A stretch of DNA of 64,000 nucleotides from Deltaproteobacteria bacterium (GTDB taxonomy: Bacteria > JADJOY01). Both the position numbers and the translations under genes were made by a program. Location: contig JADJOY010000035.1 of NCBI GenBank assembly GCA_016713535.1, positions 1 through 64,000 of the forward strand, in the 5' to 3' direction. A model generated the notes under the pieces. That model was not told where the DNA came from, searched no databases, and saw nothing but the letters and a program-made list of their open reading frames with translations. This document shows, in pieces, positions 18,352 through 27,946 of the stretch; the first letter of the stretch is position 1, and each line of letters starts with the position of its first letter.

Positions 18352-19701
18352 ATGAAGGCGACGCAATGGCCACGGCTCATGCTGGTGGCGCTCTTCGTGA
18401 GTGGTTTGCTGCTCTCGACCTCCGTGGGGTTCAGCGGCTGCGGCGGAGGCGGCGGGAGCTCGACCACGCCGGACCCTGACCCCGGTCCCGGTCCGGATCC
18501 CGATCCCGACCCGGATCCCGACCCGCCGCCGCCCGATCCCGGTGACACACCCACCGCCACCAACCACCGCATCGAGGTCGGCCCGGGCTTCACCGACGTC
18601 AGCCCGCACCAGCTCGTGCGGACCTCGGGCAACGTTCTCTACGTCGTGATCCCGACGTGCTTCTCGTACTTCCCCAACTGCGGCGACAACGCGCTGCGGG
18701 TCTATCGGGGGCGCGAGGCCGGCACACCTTCCCGCTTCGACGAGAAGGAGGCGGGCAAGGCCCCCGGCGGGCTGATCGGCTCGAACGCGATCGGCATCGA
18801 CGGTAGCGACCGCATCCACGTGCTCTGGAACGACGGCGGCGGCAACGTTCGCTACGCGCTCTTCGACACCAAGACCGACTCCTGGGGCGACGCGGAGCTG
18901 GTCGACACCAACGACTGGACCGACTTCCGTCAGGGCGACGAGGGCACGGCGCTCTCGCTCGACGCTTCGGGTGCGCCGCACGCGGTGTGGACGTTCCGCG
19001 GAAGCGACGGGCGGCTTCACCTCCGGTACGCCAACCGTACCGGCGGAAGCTGGCACCAGCGGCGCGACGTGGACGACGTCGTCGACTGCGACCCGCCATC
19101 GGACGGCTGCAACACGTGGCACCCCACCACCGCGTTCATGGCGGACGGCACGTTCCTGCTCGCGTGGCAGAACGGCACGAGCAACGGGTACAGCCAGGAC
19201 GGCACGATCCGGGTGCGGCGGCGCAGCCCCGGGGGCGAGTGGGCCGACTCGGTGAAGATCGACGACAAGGCCCAGTCGAGCCTCGACAACGGGCCGTCGA
19301 TGATCGTCACCTCGAACGGCGTGATCCACGTGACGTTCTGCGATCGCGGCAACAAGATCCGCTACTGGTACGACGATGGGCGCGGCTTCCGCGGCGATCG
19401 GCAGCCACCCAACCAGGTCACCCACAACCCGTCGCTGGGACCGGATCGCGACGGCGGCGTGTTCATCTACGGACACGGGACGCCGGACGGCGACATCAGC
19501 GGGCACGGCGACGACATGTACTTCTTCCACAAGGAGAAGGGCGCGGCGTCGTGGGGGCCGTGGACGGTGTACGCGAAGGGTGCGATCGACAGCTCGGTGA
19601 GCACGCGGTGGTCGCAGTTCTTCCACTTCCACCCCGAGCAGATCGACATCGGCTACTGGGCCGACGCCTACCCGAACATCGCCTTCGTCGGCGTGAACTG
19701 A
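18352..19701 (+). CDS. lipoprotein with Pro-Asp linker and sialidase-like propeller
   Basis: ATG at 18352 follows GGAAAGG by about ten bases and begins a signal peptide with lipobox-like FSGC (Cys 30), giving about 449 residues. A low-complexity linker of alternating Asp-Pro and Gly-Pro (roughly residues 40-66) tethers a beta-propeller-like body. Repeats there include AIGIDGSDRIHVLWNDGGG, TALSLDASGAPHAVWTF, TTAFMADGTFLLAWQNG and NGVIHVTFCDRGNKIRY, the BNR/sialidase-like blade pattern. There is no assignable catalytic site, so a binding or structural cell-surface role is equally possible. The gene is flanked on both sides by palindromic modules. Confidence 0.75.
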   Translation: MKATQWPRLMLVALFVSGLLLSTSVGFSGCGGGGGSSTTPDPDPGPGPDPDPDPDPDPPPPDPGDTPTATNHRIEVGPGFTDVSPHQLVRTSGNVLYVVIPTCFSYFPNCGDNALRVYRGREAGTPSRFDEKEAGKAPGGLIGSNAIGIDGSDRIHVLWNDGGGNVRYALFDTKTDSWGDAELVDTNDWTDFRQGDEGTALSLDASGAPHAVWTFRGSDGRLHLRYANRTGGSWHQRRDVDDVVDCDPPSDGCNTWHPTTAFMADGTFLLAWQNGTSNGYSQDGTIRVRRRSPGGEWADSVKIDDKAQSSLDNGPSMIVTSNGVIHVTFCDRGNKIRYWYDDGRGFRGDRQPPNQVTHNPSLGPDRDGGVFIYGHGTPDGDISGHGDDMYFFHKEKGAASWGPWTVYAKGAIDSSVSTRWSQFFHFHPEQIDIGYWADAYPNIAFVGVN

Positions 19702-19706
19702 CGCGA

Positions 19707-20095
19707 GCGGCCTGGAGGGCCGCGATCCTTCGCGGCCGCGGCGCCCGCATCGGCGATCGCGCCGTTCGCGGTCGTCTCGGAGGGACCGCCTCCCGGCGGT
19801 CCGTGCCCGAGCCGGCACGGCGCGCCGGAGGCGCGCCCTCCAGCCGGGGTGCGTGATCGATTCGGAGGGGCACGCAGCGCGTGACCGGCGGATACCCGAG
19901 AGCGCGAGCGAAGGCGATTCCGTCGTTCGCGGTTAGGTCTGGAGGGCCGCGATCCTTCGCGGCCGCGGCGCCCGCATCGGCGATCGCGCCGTTCGCGGTC
20001 GTCTCGGAGGGACCGCCTCCCGGCGGTCCGCCGGCGATGCCGACACGGCCCGACGGGAGTCGGGCCCTCCGACCCGTGGGTGCGCGAGGATTGAC
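19707..20095. repeat. palindromic module cluster, two near-identical 90-bp composites
   Basis: A composite of about 90 bases (GGAGGGCCGCGATCCTTCGC, linker with CGCATCGGCGATCGCGCCG, then GGAGGGACCGCCTCCCGGCG) occurs at 19714-19803 and again at 19941-20030, identical by eye. A diverged copy is at 18111. Between them are GGCGCGCCGGAGGCGCGCCC (about 19819) and GGAGGGGCACGCAGCGCGTG (about 19865). After them comes GGCCCGACGGGAGTCGGGCC (about 20049). No gene is seen between 19702 and 20178. Confidence 0.85.
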
Positions 20096-20178
20096 AGGGG
20101 CGGCCGGTGGGTGGCGTGATCGCGGCCCCGAGCCGGAACGGCGCGTCGCCCCACCACCCGAGCTCGACGGAGGAGCGC

Positions 20179-21093
20179 ATGCCTCGAGCTCGCGTGGGTC
20201 GATCGTGGCGGTTCCTCGCGCTGCTCGCCGTCGCGACCTGCGTCCCGCCGGGCCAGCTCCCGGTCGAGTACAACCTCGCCGCGGGCGTGCTCGTGGGCCT
20301 CTCGAACCCCGAGGCGTCGCCGCCCGGCGCCAACGACTTCTCGTGCCGTCCGAGCGCCGAGCATCCGCGCCCGGTGGTGCTTGTCCACGGCACGCTCGCC
20401 AACGCACCCAATAGCTGGAACGCGCTCTCGCCGCTGCTCAAGAACCACGGCTACTGCGTGTTCGCCCTCAACTACGGAGGCCCGCCGATCCTGGGGGTCG
20501 CGTACGGGCTCACCGACATCGCGGCGTCGGCCGCCGAGCTGGCGGCTTTCGTCGATCAGGTGCTGGCGGCATCCGGCGCGGCGAAGGTGGACATCGTCGG
20601 ACACTCGCAAGGCGGCCTGATGCCGCGCTACTACCTGCGCTACCTGGGCGGCGCCGCCAAGGTCCAGAAGCTGGTCGGGTTGGCGCCGTCCAATTACGGC
20701 ACCACTGGCTTCAACATCGTGGACCTGTGGGTCGCGCTCTTCCCGGAGCTGTCGCACGCCATCGTCGATCCCTTCTGCGTGTCGTGCCTGCAGCAGGTCG
20801 CGGGCTCGGACCTCCTCGCCGCCGTGAACGAGCCGACCGACACGGTGCCGGGCGTCGAGTACACGGTGATCGCGACGGTCTACGACGAGTTCGTGACGCC
20901 GCACACCAACGCGTTCCTGCAGGGGCCGGGGGTCACGAACATCCTCCTCCAGGCGGGCTGCCCGATCGACTTCACGGCGCACCTCGCGATGCCGTACGAC
21001 CACATCGTGCTCGGCCACGTGCGCAACGCCCTCGATCCGGCGCACCCGATCGATCCGGGGTGCACGTTCATCCCGGTCGGAAACGGCGGCTGA
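20179..21093 (+). CDS. secreted alpha/beta-hydrolase lipase (Lipase_2-like)
   Basis: ATG at 20179 has GGAGGAG just upstream and starts a 304-aa protein with an N-terminal signal (FLALLAVATC, possible lipobox Cys 21). The alpha/beta-hydrolase parts are VVLVHGTLANAPNSW (oxyanion loop, residues 66-80), nucleophile elbow GHSQGG with Ser143, Asp236 in TVYDEFVTP, and His275 in MPYDHIVLGH. This set matches the Streptomyces/Nocardia-type triacylglycerol lipases of Pfam Lipase_2. Likely role: extracytoplasmic ester or lipid hydrolysis. Cys200, Cys203 and Cys261 could form disulfides. It is co-directional with the larger lipase-like lipoprotein 150 bases downstream. Confidence 0.85.
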   Translation: MPRARVGRSWRFLALLAVATCVPPGQLPVEYNLAAGVLVGLSNPEASPPGANDFSCRPSAEHPRPVVLVHGTLANAPNSWNALSPLLKNHGYCVFALNYGGPPILGVAYGLTDIAASAAELAAFVDQVLAASGAAKVDIVGHSQGGLMPRYYLRYLGGAAKVQKLVGLAPSNYGTTGFNIVDLWVALFPELSHAIVDPFCVSCLQQVAGSDLLAAVNEPTDTVPGVEYTVIATVYDEFVTPHTNAFLQGPGVTNILLQAGCPIDFTAHLAMPYDHIVLGHVRNALDPAHPIDPGCTFIPVGNGG

Positions 21094-21210
21094 GCGAGAA
21101 CCCACGCGCGCCGAGGCGGCCCGCGCTATGCTCGCGGGCCGTTCGATCGGCTCTCCTGCCACGCGTCCCCAGTGCTGCGTCCGCTGCTACCTCTCGCCCT
21201 CCGGGAAATC

Positions 21211-21230
21211 GGGCGGGCTTGCGCCCGCCC
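21211..21230. repeat. GC hairpin just upstream of a start codon
   Basis: GGGCGGGC and GCCCGCCC pair around TTGC (21211-21230). A related stretch occurs near 41281. It lies 17 bases before the chosen GTG at 21247. Its repeat nature argues against coding from GTG 21172. Confidence 0.6.
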
Positions 21231-21246
21231 CTACACCGGCGGTGCC

Positions 21247-24200
21247 GTGGCGGGCCGTCGCGCGGACGCGCGGTGGTCCGGGCTGCTCGCGGCGCTCGTC
21301 GTGGTCGCGGCCGCGGGATGCGGGGGCGGTGGCGAAGACTCACCCGAGGGGATCCGCCGCACGCCGAGCGGCAGCGGCCCGCGCGTGGTGTGGGATCCGC
21401 TCCACCGGCCGACCTCCGACGTGCCCTTCCCCAACGACCTGGTGACGGTCCTCGATCCGGCGGCCGCCACCGGCCGCCGCCTCAACGTCCGCGACTGGGC
21501 GCCCACGTCCCTCGAGCGCACGATCCGCGGCAAGGTCGACCAGCTCGACGGCTTCGGCACCTTCGCGCCGATCACCGTCGCCTTCGACCTTCCGATCGAT
21601 CTGCAGTCGGCCAACCCGGACACCATCCGCGTGATCGACATCGGCGTGGCCTCGCCCCACGCCGGCGAGCGCGCGCCCCTCGACATCGGCGGCGGCAGCT
21701 TCCCGATCGAGATCACGCCGTGGGCCTTCCCGCCCTACGACCGCGCCCGCGCCGCGCGCCAGCTCCTCTACGATCCGGCCCTCGGTGACGCCGGCGATCC
21801 GGGCTTCGCCGAACACTACGAGCGCGAGACCAACACGCTCACGGTCCGGCCGCTCGTCCCGCTCGCCCCAGGCACCGAATACGCGGTGGTGATCGACGAG
21901 GGGCTCACCGGCACCGACGGCGCCGCCGTGCGCTCGCCTTTCCCCTACGTCAACCACGCGCTCCAGACCGAGAGCCTGCTGCGCGCCGAGCCGCTCCTCG
22001 AGCGGGCGGGCGTGGATCTCGACCGGGTGGCGTTCGCGTGGACCTTCACCACCCAGTCCGCGACTCGCGAGATGGAAGCGCTCGCCGCCGGCCTGCGCGG
22101 CGAGGGCTCGCTCGGCTGGCTGGCCGAGCAGTACCCACCGGCGATCGAGCGCGTCGACAGCATGGAGACCCAGCTCGACAAGCTCTTCTGCGGGCGCCCC
22201 GGCTACGAGTCCAACCCGTGCGTCGACAACGTCTACATCCTGCAGGCGGAGATGCTCGACACGTTCGTCGGCCCGCTCCTCGGCACGCCCGGCTCGGGCG
22301 ACCTCATCAGCTCGTTCGCCAAGCTGATCCTCGGCGTCGACCTCGGCGAAGACGTGAACATGGCGCTGCGCGTGGACGCCGTGGACTACTTCGTGTTCGG
22401 GCGCTTCCGCTCGCCCGACCTGCGCGCCACCGACGACCAGCTCTTCCACCTCGACCTCGCGGCCGGCACCGCCGAGGTTGTGGACGGCTCGGTGCCGTTC
22501 ATCATCGCGATCCCCAAGCCCGCCCCCGGCCACGCCCAGCCCTTCCCGGTCATCGTCCACGCCCACGGCCTGCCGAGTTTCAAGTGGGAAGTGTTGACCC
22601 TCGCCAACGAGTGGGCGAAGCACGGCTACGCGAGCGTCTCGATGGACGCGGTCAACCACTCGCCCATCATCTCCATCCAGGACGTGGACATCCTGCTCGG
22701 CTCGGTGGTGGGGGGCGTGCAGGACGGGCTCTGCAACGTGTTCCCCGAGCCATTCTGCCAGGAGCTGGTGCCCAACCTCCTCGACGGGCTCGGCGAGCCG
22801 GTCGTGAACCTGATCGGCTGCGTCCTGTTCGGGAAGTGCGGCGCCGAGGCGGGCGGCATGACGTTCCAGGAGGCGCTCGCCGAGTTCCTGTCGACGGGCC
22901 TGCTCAGGCAGCTGCTGGTCGAGGGGCGCGCGGTGGACGTGGATGGCGACGGCAACACCGACCACGGCTACTTCTTCACGCTGGACCTCTTCCAGTCGCG
23001 CGACCGCGTGCGGCAGACGCTGGTCGATCACCTCCAGCTCATGCGGCTCTTGCGCGGGCTCGATCAGGCCAAGGTGCCGCAGCGGCTGACGAGCCCCGGG
23101 AACGCGTCCGCCGAGGAGCTGATGCCGCACCTGCTCGCCGGCGACTTCGACGGCGACGGTGTGCTCGACCTCGGCGGCCGCGACGCGTACGCCCGCAAGA
23201 GCGACGGCAGCCTCGGCGCGGCGGCGGGGCCGCAGCGCTTCTATCGCACCGGGTTCTCGCTCGGCGGCATCTTGACCTCGACGCTCATGGCGCTCGAGCC
23301 CGAGACCACCACCGGCGCGGTGGTGGTGCCGGGTGGCGGGATGGCCGCCGACATCCTGCTCCGCATCGACCTGCGTCCGGTCTCCGATCCGGTCTTCCAC
23401 GAGCTGCTCGGGCCGGTGGTGGTGGCCGAGCCGGTCGACGGCTCGAGCAGCCGCTACGCGCTCTCGTTCCTGCAGCGGAAGAAGCTCGACGTGGTGCACT
23501 TCGGCGTCGATCCGTCGATGATCGACAACACCCACCACGTCGCGATCGGCGAGGTCACGATCCCCGCGGGTGGCTCGCTCCACCTGGTGAACGCCGCGAA
23601 CGGCGAGGAATCGGGGGTGGGGGTCACCGCGGGTGAGCCGGCGAGTGTCGGCATCGCGGCCGACCGCGGGCATACGGTGCGCATCGAGGTCCTCGACGCG
23701 AGCGGCGCCGTCGCCGGCGCGATCGACGGCACGGCGCCCTTCACGGGGCTCGGCCTGACCCGGAACTCGCCCGACTTCCGGCGGCTGGTGACGCTGGGCC
23801 AGGTGGCGCTCGAGCCCGCCGACCCGATCAACTATGCACCCCACTGGTTCGGTGAGCCGCTCGCGGGCGTGCCGCCCAAGAACGTGCTCATGCTCTCGGT
23901 TCCGGGCGACACCTTCGTGCCGGTGAACACCCAGGTCGCGGTGGCGCGCGCGGGCGGGCTCTTCGGCGGCACCTCGAACCGCTGCGACGGCGAGCCGCGC
24001 GCGCTCGCCGACTGCAACGGCGACCTCACGTCCGACTGCGACTGCGTGAACCTGGCGCTCGCCTCGCGCGAGGTGATGCTCGGCTTCGACGAGCCGCCCG
24101 AGCACCCGCGCTACGACATCGACGACCGGACCTCGTGCGGGGGCTCGGGCCGCTGCCGGTGCAGCGCGGGCCGAGCGGCTACTCGGCGGTGCGCTACCCG

Positions 24201-24422
24201 TTCGCGAGCCAGGTCGTGCGCGAGAGCGACGGCACGCTCGTGAACAAGGGCGAGCACTGGTTCATGGCGTTCTCCGACTGGACGATCCCGCTCAACTGGG
24301 GGATCTACGCGCAGAACCAGATCGCCACGTTCTTCGACCACGATGGCACGGAGCCGCCGTTCGACTGTGCCTGTCCCGCGACCAACGCGTCCTGCGCGCT
24401 GACCCCCGACGCACCGCCCTGA
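21247..24422 (+). CDS. large lipase-like lipoprotein (one frameshift near 24135)
   Basis: About 1,060 residues. GTG at 21247 opens a signal peptide ending in lipobox VAAAGC followed by Gly-rich text. The N-terminal half (VWDPLHRPTSDVPFPNDLVT, GTEYAVVIDEGLTGTDGAAV, VAFAWTFTTQSATREME) resembles the N-domain of Pla-1/cef-type extracellular lipases. The catalytic half has VIVHAHGLPSFKWEV, a GFSLGG nucleophile elbow (TGFSLGGILTSTLMALEP) and late VPGDTFVPVNTQVAVARAGG. Two calcium-loop-like segments are visible, DVDGDGNTD and DFDGDGVLD. Near 24135 the frame changes from DDRTSCGG to VRGLGPLPVQRGPSGYS, one missing base. It probably hydrolyses lipids at the outer membrane alongside the lipase upstream. 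Confidence 0.75.
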
Positions 24423-24454
24423 GCCGACGGGACGAGGGATCGAGCGGTCTGAAC

Positions 24455-25660
24455 GGACCGCCAGAGGCGGTCCCTCCGAACCTACGGAGAACGAGGCGAT
24501 CGGCGATGCTCGCATCGTCGCGTATCGCCGGGCACGCGACGCGTGCCCCTCCGGACCGATCCCGCGCCCCGGTCTGGAGGGCGCGCCTCCGGCGCGCCGG
24601 GGCTCGAGCGTCAGGGAACGGACCGCCAGGAGGCGGTCCCTCCGAACCTACGGGGAACGAGGCGATCGGCGACGCTGGCATCGTCGCGGATCGCCGGGCA
24701 CGCGACGCGTGCCCCTCCGACCGATCCCGCGCCCCGGTCTGGAGGGCGCGCCTCCGGCGCGCCGGGGCTCGAGCGTCAGGGCGGACCGCCGGAGGCGGTC
24801 CCTCCGAATCTACGGTGAACGAGGCGATCGCCGACGCGGGCGTCGTCGCGTATCGCCGGGCACGCGACGCGTGCCCCTCCGGACCGATCCCGCGCCCCGG
24901 TCTGGAGGGCGCGCCTCCGGCGCGCCGGGGCTCGAGCGTCAGGGCGGACCGCCGGGAGGCGGTCCCTCCGAACCTACGGAGAACGAGGCGATCGGCGATG
25001 CTCGCATCGTCGCGTATCGCCGGGCACGCGACGCGTGCCCCTCCGGACCGATCCCGCGCCCCGGTCTGGAGGGCGCGCCTCCGGCGCGCCGGGGCTCGAG
25101 CGTCAGGGCGGACCGCCGGGAGGCGGTCCCTCCGAACCTTAGGGGAACGAGGCGATCGCCGACGCGGGCGTCGTCGCGTATCGCCGGGCACGCGACGCGT
25201 GCCCCTCCGGACCGATCCCGCGCCCCGGTCTGGAGGGCGCGCCTCCGGCGCGCCGGGGCTCGAGCGTCAGGGCGGACCGCCGGGAGGCGGTCCCTCCGAA
25301 TCTACGGTGAACGAGGCGATCGCCGACGCGGGCGTCGTCGCGTATCGCCGGGCACGCGCCGCGTGCCCCTCCGGACCGATCCCGCGCCCCGGTCTGGAGG
25401 GCGCGCCTCCGGCGCGCCGGGGCTCGAGCGTCAGGGCGGACCGCCGGAGGCGGTCCCTCCGAACCTACGGAGAACGAGGCGATCGCCGACGCGGGCGTCG
25501 TCGCGTATCGCCGGGCACGCGACGCGTGCCCCTCCGGACCGATCGCGCGCCCCGGTCTGGAGGGCGCGCCTCCGGCGCGCCGGGGCTCGAGCGTCAGGGC
25601 GGACCGCCGGGAGGCGGTCCCTCCGAACCTACGGAGAACGAGGCGATCGGCGATGCCGAG
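24455..25660. repeat. tandem array of about 164-bp palindromic units (seven plus copies)
   Basis: The landmark GGACCGCC recurs at 24455, 24620, 24783, 24946, 25110, 25274, 25438 and 25601, spaced 163-165 bp. Each unit holds three palindromes: GGACCGCCGGGAGGCGGTCC, GGGCACGCGACGCGTGCCC and GGCGCGCCTCCGGCGCGCC. These are the reverse complements of modules A, D and C found singly elsewhere. Units are nearly identical, varying at a few sites (GGCGATGCTCGCATC versus GCCGACGCGGGCGTC). Long open frames across it are a GC side effect. It fills the gap between two genes. Confidence 0.95.
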
Positions 25661-25726
25661 GCGGCTTGCCTCGCTCGTTAGCCGACACTAACGTCTCGAT
25701 GCCGGGAACCGAACGCAGTACGGACC

Positions 25727-27538
25727 ATGCGCACCGTACAGCTCTCCCGCGATTCGAGCCGAGGCGCGCAACCCCCTCCGCCTCCGTTGCGAAAGCTCAT
25801 CCTCGTCGCGGCGCTCGTAGCGGTCCTCGCGACCGTGTGGAGCGGTTCCGTGGCGCGGGCCGAGCCAGTCCGGCTCGCCGCCGATCTCCGTCACGCGGCG
25901 ATCGGATCCAGGCTCGCGATCCTCGAGGATCCGCTCGGCGCCTGGACGATCGACAACGTCGTCCACGCGCCCCTCACGAGCCGCTTCGCGCCCGCGACCT
26001 CGTCGCGGGTGAACTTCGGGTTCACGGGCTCGGCCTACTGGCTGCGGATCGAGCTCGATCGCCTGGCGGGCGCGCCCACCGACTGGTACCTCGAGATCGC
26101 GTATCGCGGGCTCGACGAGGTGTCGCTCTTCGTGCCGTCACCCGGCGGGCACTGGCGGGAGCTCGTCGCCGGCGACCTCCGCCCCTTCACCTCGCGCCCG
26201 GTCGCGAGCCGATTTCCCGCCTTCCACCTGTCGTCGCTGCCCGAGGGCACGTCCACGCTCTTCCTTCGTGCCCGCAGCGCGGGGCCGCTGGTGGTGCCGC
26301 TCGACCTGTGGGCCTCCGACGAGTTCCACGAGCACCTCCAGACCGACCACTTCGAGCTCGGCGTGCTGCTGGGCGTGCTGATCGCGATCGCGCTCCAGAG
26401 CTTGCTCTCGTTCCTCTCGCTGCGTGAGCCCGCGTACGGCTGGTCGTTCGCGACCCTCGCGTCGCTGGTCACCGCCGACGCGATCGAGGAGGGCCTCGCT
26501 TACCAGCACGTGTGGCCCGCCTCGCCGTGGTGGGAGAACCACTCGTTCGTGGTGCTCGCGGCCCTCGGCGCGGGGAGCTTCGTCGGCTTCACGCGGAGGT
26601 ACCTCGACACGGCGGCGCGCTTTCCCAGGCTCCACCGCACCCTCGGGCGGCTCGCTTCGGCGTGGCTGGCGACGGGTCTGGTGTCGCTCGTGATGCCGTA
26701 CGCGTGGGGCATCCGCCTGACCACCGGCCTCATCCTCGTCACGATCGTGTTGTCGTTCGGGTCCGCGGTCGCGGCGCTGCGGCGGAGCGTGCGCGCGGCG
26801 CGCTTCTACGTGGCCGGGCTCGCTGCGCCCTTCGCGGGCGGGATCGCGGTCGCGTTCGAGAACCTCGGCTGGATCGAGCCGAGTCCCGTCACGCGACTCG
26901 GCTTCGAGGCGGGCCTGCTGGTGTTCGCGCTGCTGATCTCGGTGGGGCTCGCCGATCGGATGTACGAGATCCGCCGCGCGAAGGAACGCGCGGAGCACGA
27001 CTCGACCATCGACGAGCTCACCGGCATCCCCAACCGGCGATCCTTCGACCTGGTGCTGGCCCGCGAGTGGGGGCGTGCGAGCCGTACACAGAGCACGATC
27101 TCGCTGGTGATGTCGCACCTCGACTGGTTCAAGCGCTTCAACGACGCGTTCGGGCACCTCGCCGGAGACCAGGCGCTGCGGCAGGTGGCGCACGCCCTGC
27201 GCGATGCGCTGCGGCGGCCCGCCGACGTGATCGCTCGTTACGGCGGCGAGGAGTTCGCGGTGGTGCTCCCGGACACGGACGCCGAGGGTGCGTTGCACGT
27301 CGCCGAGGCGCTCCGGCAGGCGGTGAGCGACCTCGAGCTCAGCCTCGGTCCGTCGTCCGCGGACGGCGCGCTGACGTTGAGCCTGGGAGTCGCGACCACC
27401 TCACCGCAGCTCGGCGACGATCCCGCGGCGCTGGTGGCCACGGCCGATCGCGCGCTCTACCAGGCGAAGGCCGGGGGGCGGAACCGCGTTGCAGCCCTCG
27501 AGGCCGAGCTCGAGCGGTCCGACCGCCACCGCGCCTGA
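25727..27538 (+). CDS. 7TM sensor diguanylate cyclase (7TMR-DISM + GGDEF)
   Basis: 603 residues. Signal or first TM segment is at 23-43. An extracytoplasmic DISMED2-like beta domain covers about 47-200 (GFTGSAYWLRIEL, LEIAYRGLDEVSLFVP). Seven membrane segments cover about 208-405, then a GGDEF domain about 425-595 (DELTGIPNRRSF, FNDAFGHLAGD, RYGGEEF at 506-510, DRALYQAKAGGRNR). The allosteric I-site RxxD is present as RPAD (497-500), five residues before GGEEF. One oddity: the usual DxD of the metal site reads H464-L-D466, with His replacing the first magnesium-binding Asp. It should couple an external signal to c-di-GMP, or bind rather than make it. Confidence 0.85.
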   Translation: MRTVQLSRDSSRGAQPPPPPLRKLILVAALVAVLATVWSGSVARAEPVRLAADLRHAAIGSRLAILEDPLGAWTIDNVVHAPLTSRFAPATSSRVNFGFTGSAYWLRIELDRLAGAPTDWYLEIAYRGLDEVSLFVPSPGGHWRELVAGDLRPFTSRPVASRFPAFHLSSLPEGTSTLFLRARSAGPLVVPLDLWASDEFHEHLQTDHFELGVLLGVLIAIALQSLLSFLSLREPAYGWSFATLASLVTADAIEEGLAYQHVWPASPWWENHSFVVLAALGAGSFVGFTRRYLDTAARFPRLHRTLGRLASAWLATGLVSLVMPYAWGIRLTTGLILVTIVLSFGSAVAALRRSVRAARFYVAGLAAPFAGGIAVAFENLGWIEPSPVTRLGFEAGLLVFALLISVGLADRMYEIRRAKERAEHDSTIDELTGIPNRRSFDLVLAREWGRASRTQSTISLVMSHLDWFKRFNDAFGHLAGDQALRQVAHALRDALRRPADVIARYGGEEFAVVLPDTDAEGALHVAEALRQAVSDLELSLGPSSADGALTLSLGVATTSPQLGDDPAALVATADRALYQAKAGGRNRVAALEAELERSDRHRA

Positions 27539-27559
27539 GGCGCGAAGAGACGGTACGGC

Positions 27560-27930
27560 GATCCACGCTCGTCCGGTGCGGAAACGGCCCGACGGGAGTC
27601 GGGCCCTCCGAGACGATGGAATCGCGTGCCCGGCGATACGCGACGACGCGGGCATCACCGATCGCGTCGTTCCTTGGAGGCTCGGAGGGACCGCCTCCCG
27701 GCGGTCCGTGCAGGATGCAGCACGGCGCGCCGGAGGCGCGCCCTCCAGGCCGCGGCGCGCGATAGGCCGGAGGGGCACGCGTCGCGTGCCCGGCGATCAG
27801 CAACGACGCCTCCAGGCGCGATCGAGGCACTCGCGGGGGGACGGAGCCCCCCGCGCTACGACAAGCATCGTAGCGACGGGGGTTCCATCCCCCGTCGCCG
27901 GAGACGAGGTCGGTGATCCCGGCGGTCGCG
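27560..27930. repeat. palindromic module cluster
   Basis: Modules in order: GGCCCGACGGGAGTCGGGCC (about 27583), GCCCGGCGATACGC (about 27630), GGAGGGACCGCCTCCCGGCG (27684), GGCGCGCCGGAGGCGCGCCC (27724), GGAGGGGCACGCGTCGCGTG (27770). Then come two GGGG...CCCC hairpins with GCTACG (27838-27895), which match the core of the 122-bp array at 14.4-15.1 kb. The cluster lies between convergent genes, where transcription terminators would be expected. Confidence 0.8.
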
Positions 27931-27946
27931 TCCCCGACCGGTCAGC

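Noticed and set aside
21172-21246. GTG 21172 as start of the large lipase-like lipoprotein
   Set aside because: It would code through a GC hairpin repeat (21211-21230) and place the signal peptide about 25 residues in. GTG 21247 gives a normal lipoprotein signal.
24455-25660. CRISPR array as explanation for the tandem repeats
   Set aside because: Units are about 164 bp with almost no variable spacers, palindromic throughout, and no cas genes are nearby. The same applies to the 122-bp array.
24506-25681. Long plus-strand open frame (about 390 codons) across the 164-bp array, rich in Arg, Gly, Pro and Ala
   Set aside because: It arises from the GC-rich tandem repeat. Its period is not a multiple of three, several frames are open on both strands, and the text has no protein character.
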